Made by a program: the position numbers and the translations under genes. Below are positions 1 through 6,677 of a stretch of DNA of 6,677 nt, piece after piece; within the stretch, counting starts at the first letter, position 1; each line of letters starts with the position of its first letter. The stretch covers positions 1-6,677 of the forward strand of contig DPMC01000157.1 of NCBI GenBank assembly GCA_003541675.1, in the 5' to 3' direction. Source of the DNA: Acidimicrobiaceae bacterium (GTDB lineage Bacteria > Actinomycetota > Acidimicrobiia > Acidimicrobiales > MedAcidi-G1). The notes under the pieces are model-generated. The model saw only the letters and a program-made list of their open reading frames with translations. It had not been told where the DNA came from and did not search any database.

Positions 1-17
1 TCTGGCCTTGCGCGAGG

Positions 18-26
18 TCATCCACA
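18..26 (+). promoter_or_regulatory. DnaA box (8/9) upstream of dnaA
   Basis: TCATCCACA differs from TTATCCACA at one position. It lies 122 bp before the dnaA start and inside the loop of a possible alternative hairpin (GCGAGG 12-17 with CCTCGC 40-45). It could serve autoregulation or form part of a bipartite origin. Confidence 0.55.
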
Positions 27-39
27 GGCTGCTACTTTG

Positions 40-56
40 CCTCGCCCACAGCGAGG
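40..56. repeat. Hairpin in the dnaA leader
   Basis: CCTCGC (40-45) and GCGAGG (51-56) form a six-pair stem with a five-base loop. A second GCGAGG copy at 12-17 could pair with the same CCTCGC arm. No T-run follows on either strand, so it is not an obvious terminator. Confidence 0.4.
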
Positions 57-98
57 GCGGAGTGGGCCAACGGTGGCTGTTTTCCGTTCTCTAACGAC

Positions 99-130
99 CT
101 TTCCACAACAAATTTAACATCTGTGGACAA
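99..130 (+). promoter_or_regulatory. Putative dnaA promoter flanked by inverted DnaA boxes
   Basis: TAACAT at 115-120 is a fair -10 element (TAnnAT); no good -35 hexamer is seen at the usual spacing. CTTTCCACA (99-107, 7/9, plus strand) would lie in the spacer. TGTGGACAA (122-130), which is TTGTCCACA on the minus strand (8/9), would cover the expected transcription start. Two inverted boxes bracketing the -10 fit DnaA repressing its own gene. The boxes are better supported than the promoter. Confidence 0.45.
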
Positions 131-147
131 CTTGATCGGAGAATGCA

Positions 148-1623
148 ATGGCAGATGCAACGGTGCTTTGGGAGGCCTGTGCGGCAGCCATTCAGTCGAA
201 GGTGTCAGACGTCGTCTGGCAGATGACGTTCAGCGCGGCCCAGCCGGTGACTGCAGACGACCAAACCCTCACCGTCTCAGTACCGAGCATCGTGACCCTG
301 GATCGGATCGAAGGTCGGTACCACGACCTGGTCCATGACACGGTCTCCGAGGTGAGCGACGACCAACTCACGCTCAACATCGTCATCCGAAAGGACGACG
401 TCGAAAACCATGATGAGTTGATCTTCGACCTCCCACCGCTGACTCATCCAGCAGCCAGTACCACAGCGCCAAATTCCCTCCATCGAGCCAACCTCGATGA
501 GCGCACCAACCCCATCCAACCAGCAGCATCCAGCCTGACCCCCACAACCGTCACCTCCGTCGGCGCCGCTGCCACTACCGGTACGGGAGATTCTTCGTTC
601 GCCGGACGCCTCACCTTCCAAGACTTCGTCATCGGCTCGTCAAACCGGTTCGCCCACGCGGCAGCCCAGGCCGTAGCCGAAACCCCTGGTCGCTCGTACA
701 ACCCCCTCTTCATCTACGCCGAAGCCGGACTAGGAAAGACCCATCTCCTCCAGGCCGTCGGCAACTACGTCCTGGCCCACTATCCGACCAAACAGGTCCG
801 GTACGTATCCAGTGAGACGTTCATGAACCGGTTCGTAGAAGCCATCCGCAACAAGCAACTCCCAGAGTTCAAGGACCTCCATCGTCGCAACGACGTACTC
901 CTCGTCGATGACATCCAGTTCATGGAAGGAAAGGAGGGCCTCCAAGAGGAGTTCTTCCACACCTTCAACGCGATCCAGGAGGGTGGCGGCCAGATCGTGC
1001 TCACCAGCGATCGACCCCCGGACGACATCTCCACCCTGGAGGATCGACTTCGAAGCAGATTCAAGATGGGTCTGGTCACCCATATCCAGCCCCCCGACGT
1101 TGAGACCCGTCTAGCCATCCTCCGCAAGAAGTCTGAACAAGGAAGAAGCAGCATCGAGATCCCTGACGATGTCCTGTTCTTCATCGCCGAGAACATCACC
1201 GAGAACATTCGTGAACTCGAGGGTGCCCTGACCCGGATCACCGCCTACTGCAGTCTCAACCAAGAGGTTTGCACCATCGACCTGGCCACCACCGTTCTCG
1301 GAGATTTGATTACCAGCAACGCACCGCTGATCATCACCCCGGACCTGATCCTCAACCAAACCTCGGAGATCTACGGCTTCAGCCGCGAAGATCTCGTTGG
1401 TGCCAGCAGGCGCCGGCCCCTCGTAACTGCACGCCAAGTTTCGATGTACGTCTTTCGTGAGCTCACCGACCTGAGTTACCCGGCCATCGGTCGAGAGTTC
1501 GGTGATCGTGACCACACCACAGTGATCCACGCCGTCGAGAAGATCACCCGTCTCATGGCTGAACGCCGCGAAATCTACGATCAGGTCTCGACCCTCACCT
1601 CTAACGTTCGTTCCGGTAAATGA
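148..1623 (+). CDS. dnaA: Chromosomal replication initiator protein DnaA
   Basis: DnaA is the AAA+ ATPase that binds DnaA boxes, melts oriC and helps recruit the helicase. At 491 aa it shows the four usual domains. Domain I is roughly residues 1-80. Domain II is a Ser/Thr/Ala/Pro-rich linker, about 90-150. Domain III is the AAA+ core, with P-loop AEAGLGKT (191-198, K197), Walker B LLVDD (251-255), sensor 1 near LTSD (285-288), arginine-finger region DRLRSRF (299-305) and sensor 2 NIRELEG (353-359). Domain IV is a helix-turn-helix with the signature GDRDHTTV (452-459). The ATG is preceded by GGAG at 138-141, six bases away, and the protein begins as DnaA proteins do. The P-loop has Ala191 where the family usually has Gly. 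The coding strand is C-rich, unlike the genes downstream, as expected if it lies on the other replichore. DnaA boxes in its leader suggest autoregulation. Confidence 0.98.
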   Translation: MADATVLWEACAAAIQSKVSDVVWQMTFSAAQPVTADDQTLTVSVPSIVTLDRIEGRYHDLVHDTVSEVSDDQLTLNIVIRKDDVENHDELIFDLPPLTHPAASTTAPNSLHRANLDERTNPIQPAASSLTPTTVTSVGAAATTGTGDSSFAGRLTFQDFVIGSSNRFAHAAAQAVAETPGRSYNPLFIYAEAGLGKTHLLQAVGNYVLAHYPTKQVRYVSSETFMNRFVEAIRNKQLPEFKDLHRRNDVLLVDDIQFMEGKEGLQEEFFHTFNAIQEGGGQIVLTSDRPPDDISTLEDRLRSRFKMGLVTHIQPPDVETRLAILRKKSEQGRSSIEIPDDVLFFIAENITENIRELEGALTRITAYCSLNQEVCTIDLATTVLGDLITSNAPLIITPDLILNQTSEIYGFSREDLVGASRRRPLVTARQVSMYVFRELTDLSYPAIGREFGDRDHTTVIHAVEKITRLMAERREIYDQVSTLTSNVRSGK

Positions 1624-1678
1624 GGGGCTCCCAGTTAGTTTGATTAAGGACCAGCTGATTCTCCCGTTAGCCAAATCC

Positions 1679-1687
1679 TGTGGATCA
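1679..1687 (-). promoter_or_regulatory. DnaA box (8/9)
   Basis: The + strand reads TGTGGATCA, the reverse complement of TGATCCACA, one mismatch from TTATCCACA. It is the best-matching box in the dnaA-dnaN gap and sits within a short imperfect palindrome (GGATCATCC). Confidence 0.65.
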
Positions 1688-1724
1688 TCCCGTGTACGAC
1701 CAGTGGAAGGCGATGTGGACGCTC

Positions 1725-1750
1725 GGTGGATCATGACTAGACCATCCACA
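1725..1750. promoter_or_regulatory. Inverted pair of DnaA-box-like sites
   Basis: GGTGGATCA at 1725-1733 (minus-strand box, 7/9) and CCATCCACA at 1742-1750 (plus-strand box, 7/9) face each other with eight bases between. Each matches the conserved TCCAC core. Individually they are weak sites; the paired placement inside the oriC candidate is what supports them. Confidence 0.45.
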
Positions 1751-1786
1751 GCCATTGTCTCCATTCATCGTCACGCTGGGGATACC

Positions 1787-1795
1787 GGTGGATGA
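1787..1795 (-). promoter_or_regulatory. Weak DnaA-box-like site
   Basis: The + strand reads GGTGGATGA, a 7/9 match on the minus strand. It is supported only by its place among other boxes. Confidence 0.3.
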
Positions 1796-1838
1796 CCGAC
1801 ACGACACCATCACCCTCCTGACCTGCGATGATGGGAGA

Positions 1839-1854
1839 TACTCCACAATCCACA
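1839..1854 (+). promoter_or_regulatory. Tandem DnaA boxes at the edge of the AT-rich segment
   Basis: TACTCCACA (1839-1847) and CAATCCACA (1846-1854) are same-orientation boxes, each 7/9 with a perfect TCCACA half, overlapping by two bases. Their placement immediately left of the TTA/CTA triplets resembles the tandem boxes that anchor DnaA filament growth in the Bacillus subtilis origin. Confidence 0.5.
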
Positions 1855-1858
1855 GCAC

Positions 1859-1870
1859 TTATTACTGCTA
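1859..1870 (-). other. Possible DnaA-trio element and start of the unwinding region
   Basis: Four bases after the tandem boxes, the + strand reads TTA TTA CTG CTA. On the opposite strand, read 3' to 5', this is AAT AAT GAC GAT. Three of the four fit the described DnaA-trio consensus 3'-[G/A]A[T/A]-5'. The following bases to about 1886 remain fairly AT-rich. The match is short and could be chance. Confidence 0.4.
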
Positions 1871-1891
1871 CGACCTGATTAGAAAAGCCAC

Positions 1892-1915
1892 ATGGAGAAA
1901 GTGACCACCTTGTGA
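1892..1915 (+). CDS. Possible seven-codon leader ORF overlapping the dnaN start
   Basis: ATG at 1892 opens a frame encoding MEKVTTL that stops at TGA 1913-1915, overlapping the dnaN GTG as GTGA. The only upstream purine stretch is AGAAAAG at 1881-1887. If translated, it would place a terminating ribosome on the dnaN start, whose own Shine-Dalgarno spacing is poor. The TGA overlap follows automatically from GTG followed by A, so chance is a strong alternative. Confidence 0.2.
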   Translation: MEKVTTL

Positions 1916-3006
1916 AGTTCCGATGCGAACGAGATGTCCTAGATAGGGCCTTCTCCATCACCCGACGCGCTGTTGCCGGTCGTGGAGGAACACTTCAAGT
2001 CTTGTCAGGCCTCCACCTGGAGCTCAAGGGAAACACCTTGACCGTGGTCGGTAGTGACCTTGACCTGGTGGTACGTGTCACTGTCGAGGTTGGTGGTGAA
2101 CAAGATGGTTCAGTGGTCCTGTCTGCTCAACTAGGGGCTGAGATTGTCCGATCTTTGGATAGTGGACAGGTGGAGTTCACCGTCGATGACGACGGGGCCA
2201 GCGTGGTGTCAGGACGATCAGACTTTCGTCTTCGGGTCATGTCGGCCGAGGAATACCCCCGCTTTGATGAACCCGGTGGAGAATCAGTAACCCTGGATGC
2301 CGGCGCAGTTGCTGATGCCCTTGACCAGGTCATTAAAGCGGCAAGCATCGATGACGCACGCCAGATTTTGACCGGCGTTCTCATGGCTGCCGAGGCAGAC
2401 GGACTTAGATTCGTAGCAACGGATTCCTACCGTCTTGCGGTTAGAGATCTCCCTGGGACCGCAGTGCTGGGTCGGGACCAAACGGTGCTCGTTCCGTCAC
2501 GAGCTCTAGACATGGTGGGAAAGATCTTGGGCGATGCCGAGGAGCTGACTATCAGACTGGGTGAACGGGATGCCACGTTCGAGGTAGATGATGTCCAGGT
2601 GGTGACCCGCCTCATCGAAGGTGAATTCCCGAACTACCGGGGCCTGATACCAGACGACCATCCGAATGTTCTGGTGGTGGACCGTATAGCCCTGCAGGAA
2701 GCAGTTCGCCGGGTCCGAATTCTGGCCCAGGAATCCACGCCGGTGAGGTTGTCGATGTCTACCGAAGGGCTTGAGTTGGTGGCCATCACCCAAGACGTTG
2801 GGCAAGCTCACGAATCTGTGGATGCCACATACGAGGGTGCCGATCTAACGGTGGCGTTTAATCCACAGTTCCTACTCGATGGTCTTGAAGTGAGTCCCGG
2901 TGAAGAGGTCCGGCTGGAGACCAGCGAGGCAAGCAAGCCTGCGGTACTCCGGTCGATTGGTGATGAGCAATTCCTGTATCTGCTCATGCCCGTACGGGTG
3001 TCCTGA
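1912..3006 (+). CDS. dnaN: DNA polymerase III subunit beta (sliding clamp)
   Basis: DnaN forms the homodimeric ring that tethers DNA polymerase III and many repair proteins to DNA. The 364-aa product is close to the usual 365-380 aa and spans three clamp domains. Family landmarks are MKFRCERD at the N-terminus, ATDSYRL (169-175), EGEFPNY (236-242) and the C-terminal LLMPVRVS, the conserved MPVR ending. The start is GTG. It is chosen because the MKF beginning is typical and no in-frame alternative fits better. The nearest Shine-Dalgarno-like sequence, GGAG at 1894-1897, is rather far away (14 bases). A seven-codon ORF ends in an overlapping GTGA at the start and might supply coupling. The gene lies just downstream of the candidate oriC, and its + strand is G-rich, as expected for a leading-strand gene. 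It carries two internal DnaA-box-like sites near 2817-2867. Confidence 0.97.
   Translation: MKFRCERDVLDRAFSITRRAVAGRGGTLQVLSGLHLELKGNTLTVVGSDLDLVVRVTVEVGGEQDGSVVLSAQLGAEIVRSLDSGQVEFTVDDDGASVVSGRSDFRLRVMSAEEYPRFDEPGGESVTLDAGAVADALDQVIKAASIDDARQILTGVLMAAEADGLRFVATDSYRLAVRDLPGTAVLGRDQTVLVPSRALDMVGKILGDAEELTIRLGERDATFEVDDVQVVTRLIEGEFPNYRGLIPDDHPNVLVVDRIALQEAVRRVRILAQESTPVRLSMSTEGLELVAITQDVGQAHESVDATYEGADLTVAFNPQFLLDGLEVSPGEEVRLETSEASKPAVLRSIGDEQFLYLLMPVRVS
2859..2867 (+). promoter_or_regulatory. DnaA-box-like site inside dnaN
   Basis: TAATCCACA is one mismatch from TTATCCACA. A second, weaker, inverted site, TGTGGATGC, lies at 2817-2825. Both are in coding sequence, so codon content may explain them. 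Confidence 0.3.
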
Positions 3007-3067
3007 CCCTTCGAACGGTTCGGGCCGGTAATCCTGTGGTGGGCCGGCTCTCGGCGACTTCGCTGCC

Positions 3068-4156
3068 ATGACCGTTGAACGCCTCTGGCTAACTGATTTT
3101 CGCAATCATCCGGAGGTTGATCTGGTTCTAGATCCCGGGGTCACCCTGGTGGTCGGTTCCAATGGCCAAGGGAAGACGAACCTTATTGAGGCGTTGGCCT
3201 GGTTGGCTCGAGGGTCGTCCTTCCGCGGTGCACCCACCGAGGCAATGGTGAGATTTGGTGCAGACCGGGCGGTAGTTCGAGCGGAGATCGATGCGGCCGG
3301 GCGAAGCGTCCTACTCGAAGCTGAACTGGTGGCCTCGGGACGAAACCGAATTCAGGTCAACAAGCAGCGGATCACCCGACTGCGAGATCTTCTTGGTCAT
3401 TTTAGGACCACGGTGTTCGGCCCTGATGACCTTCGCCTGGTCAAGGGCAGCCCGGGAGAACGGCGGGGCTGGATCGACGACCTGCTGGTCGATCTACACC
3501 CACGTAATCATGCGCTTAGGAGTGACCTGGATCGGATCCTCCGACAGCGAAACACGTTGCTCAAACAGGCCAAGGGTCACTTGTCGACTGAGGTGGAGAC
3601 CACGTTGGACGTCTGGGACGCCCAACTGGGAGACTTGGGAGAACGCTTGGCGACCGCTCGACGGGAAACCCTCGTGGCTCTCGGGCCGAGGGTTGATGAA
3701 CTTTCCGACGCACTCACCGATGGGAGAAGTCGTCTCACGATGAAAGTGGTGGATCAGTGGTCCTCAGAGGGACTGGAGAAGGCATTGAACCGGGCACGGT
3801 CCAATGACGTCCGACGCGGTGTGACCACGGTCGGTCCTCATCGAGATGATGTGCTCCTGACTTTGGACGACATGCCGTCGAGAACCCATGCCTCCCAGGG
3901 GGAGCAGCGCTCGATAGCCCTCGCCCTCCGTCTTGCCGGTCATCGTCTGGTGGCTGAACAGACGGGTGCAGAACCGATCGTCCTGCTCGATGATGTGTTC
4001 TCAGAACTTGATCCTCGACGGTGTGTTGTCCTAGTCGGGTTGCTGCCATCGACCCAGGCAGTGATTACCTCGGCTGGAGCGGTTCCTGAAGGAGTAGAAG
4101 CTGGTGTCGTCCTTCATCTAGACGACGGCGAGTTCGTTTCCCAAATAGGACCATGA
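3068..4156 (+). CDS. recF: DNA replication and repair protein RecF
   Basis: RecF is an SMC/ABC-type ATPase that acts with RecO and RecR to load RecA at single-strand gaps. The 362-aa product has an N-terminal RecF-type opening (LTDFRNHPEVDL), Walker A GSNGQGKT (30-37), the ABC signature region ASQGEQRS (275-282) and Walker B with D-loop IVLLDDVFSELD (304-315). The middle third is the expected variable lobe. The start is ATG; a TAA in the same frame at 3029-3031 and no intervening start codon exclude a longer form. No recognisable Shine-Dalgarno sequence precedes it. It follows dnaN by 61 bp, and its stop overlaps the next start as ATGA, so recF and dciA are probably translationally coupled. 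The length is normal and both ATPase motifs are intact. Confidence 0.97.
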   Translation: MTVERLWLTDFRNHPEVDLVLDPGVTLVVGSNGQGKTNLIEALAWLARGSSFRGAPTEAMVRFGADRAVVRAEIDAAGRSVLLEAELVASGRNRIQVNKQRITRLRDLLGHFRTTVFGPDDLRLVKGSPGERRGWIDDLLVDLHPRNHALRSDLDRILRQRNTLLKQAKGHLSTEVETTLDVWDAQLGDLGERLATARRETLVALGPRVDELSDALTDGRSRLTMKVVDQWSSEGLEKALNRARSNDVRRGVTTVGPHRDDVLLTLDDMPSRTHASQGEQRSIALALRLAGHRLVAEQTGAEPIVLLDDVFSELDPRRCVVLVGLLPSTQAVITSAGAVPEGVEAGVVLHLDDGEFVSQIGP

Positions 4157-4467
4157 AGCCTGATCGCGGGCCGGTGCCCCTTCGATGGAGTTTGGAACGG
4201 CTGTTGGCTGGCATGGGAGCACCGCAGATCGATGACACCATGATGATCATCGATCAGTGGCCGGAGATCGTGGGAGCACGGTTGGCCGAGCGGATCGAAG
4301 CTGTCGCGGTGAGTGGATCAGAGCTCCTGGTCGCCGTTCACGACCCGGCCTGGGCTAGCCAGGTTGCGTGGCTGGAGGCCCAGTTGTTGGAGCGGGTTGA
4401 GGCCCTGGTTGGACCAGGGAAGATCACCTCGGTTCGGGCTCGAGTCCAGCCTCGTGAGGGACCCTGA
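4153..4467 (+). CDS. dciA: DUF721 family protein, probable replicative helicase loader DciA
   Basis: DUF721 proteins include DciA, the DnaB helicase loader or operator in bacteria that lack DnaC/DnaI; the mycobacterial member lies in the same place between recF and gyrB. The 104-aa product has the family pattern: a helical N-terminus (SLERLLAGMG, 13-22), then DQWPEIVG (34-41) with the conserved Trp and Gly, a strand motif SELLVAVHDPAWASQV (56-71), and a leucine-rich helix (WLEAQLLERVEALVG, 73-87). It is short, essentially the core domain without the extensions seen in longer actinobacterial homologues. Its ATG sits in the ATGA that ends recF, implying translational coupling. The family call is firm. 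The helicase-loading role is transferred from characterised relatives and not shown by the sequence itself. Confidence 0.9.
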   Translation: MKPDRGPVPLRWSLERLLAGMGAPQIDDTMMIIDQWPEIVGARLAERIEAVAVSGSELLVAVHDPAWASQVAWLEAQLLERVEALVGPGKITSVRARVQPREGP

Positions 4468-6567
<2,100 letters not shown>

Positions 6568-6568
<1 letters not shown>

Positions 6569-6677
6569 TGGCTGACGAGACGGACGTCCCGACGACAGAC
6601 GTGGCTGCTCCGGGTGACGAGGCACCGACGCTGGGATTCATCCAGCCCATCGAGATCCAGGAGGAGATGGAGCAGTC
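6568..6677 (+). CDS. gyrA: DNA gyrase subunit A, N-terminal fragment (runs off the window)
   Basis: The first 36 codons of GyrA are present and the gene continues past the right edge. The frame opens with GTG at 6568 and reads MADETDVP, then an acidic segment, then IQPIEIQEEMEQS, the conserved GyrA opening that normally leads into the YLDYAMSVI segment of the breakage-reunion domain. The catalytic tyrosine lies outside the window. The GTG overlaps the gyrB TAG by one base (TAGTG), so translation is probably coupled with gyrB to balance the two subunits. No clear Shine-Dalgarno sequence is seen. An in-frame GTG at 6601 is an alternative start that would remove 11 residues of the variable acidic tail. 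Confidence 0.93.

Larger units (their letters stand above)
1624..1911. other. Candidate chromosomal replication origin (oriC)
   Basis: This 288-bp dnaA-dnaN gap contains no convincing gene except a possible seven-codon ORF at its end. It holds at least six DnaA-box-like sequences in both orientations: 1679-1687, 1725-1733 and 1787-1795 on the minus strand, and 1742-1750, 1839-1847 and 1846-1854 on the plus strand. A weaker one lies at 1714-1722. The hexamer TCCACA/TGTGGA occurs five times here and three times in the 147-bp dnaA leader. By eye it occurs only about three times in all coding sequence of the window. The right end, about 1856-1890, is relatively AT-rich and could be the unwinding element. 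Strand composition switches from C-rich to G-rich near this end. The dnaA-dnaN position is the commonest site of oriC in actinobacteria and firmicutes. I saw no convincing terminator after dnaA and no clear dnaN promoter. Confidence 0.8.

Noticed and set aside
123..338. 71-codon + strand frame starting before dnaA
   Set aside because: It overlaps dnaA in another frame, is rich in Arg/Gly/Pro as out-of-frame GC-rich DNA is, and has no supporting motif.
1621..1670. Terminator after dnaA
   Set aside because: No stable stem followed by a T-run could be found; the GGGGCTCCC sequence leaves no room for a loop.
1111..1764. 217-codon open frame on the minus strand across the dnaA end and the oriC candidate
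   Set aside because: It is antisense to the conserved DnaA domains III-IV, shows no recognisable domain, and is explained by the codon bias of dnaA.
3007..3067. Possible terminator between dnaN and recF (GCCGG 3024-3028 with CCGGC 3044-3048; CGAA/TTCG near 3012)
   Set aside because: The stems are only 4-5 bp, there is no T-run, and transcription into recF is expected.
3748..3756. DnaA-box-like GGTGGATCA in recF (and a similar AGTGGATCA in dciA)
   Set aside because: Isolated 7/9 matches in coding sequence lacking the full TGTGGA core are expected by chance.

Overview
The window is the chromosomal replication-origin neighbourhood of a bacterium, with gene order dnaA, dnaN, recF, dciA (DUF721), gyrB, gyrA, all on the + strand. 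The moderately high GC, GTG and TTG starts, a DUF721 gene between recF and gyrB, and actinobacterial-looking protein sequences point to an actinobacterium. A less-studied lineage such as the Acidimicrobiia is possible, but that placement is inference from gene order and general resemblance only. There are no RNA genes, insertion sequences, CRISPR arrays or foreign cargo.

Layout. Positions 1-147 are the dnaA leader, with a hairpin, a weak -10-like sequence and three DnaA-box-like sites. dnaA (148-1623) encodes the initiator. The 288-bp gap at 1624-1911 is the best oriC candidate: it holds at least six DnaA-box-like sites in both orientations. Its last two are tandem boxes followed by a TTA/CTA triplet run resembling a DnaA-trio. 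dnaN (1912-3006) encodes the sliding clamp. After a 61-bp gap comes recF (3068-4156), which overlaps dciA (4153-4467) by ATGA. A 172-bp leader (4468-4639) then precedes gyrB (4640-6568, TTG start). gyrA begins at 6568, sharing one base with the gyrB stop, and runs off the right edge.

The gene products cover one process. DnaA opens the origin, DciA is the presumed DnaB helicase loader, DnaN is the polymerase clamp, RecF acts in gap repair, and GyrB with GyrA removes positive supercoils ahead of forks. Hand counts of sampled 60-base rows show the + strand is C-rich through dnaA and G-rich from dnaN onward. The change falls near the end of the dnaA-dnaN gap, which independently supports an origin there.

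No unknown multi-gene system is visible. The points most worth a second look are the DnaA-trio-like element at the skew switch, an alanine in place of the first P-loop glycine of DnaA, and a 30-codon upstream ORF. That ORF ends inside the gyrB start codon and has its start enclosed by an inverted repeat.
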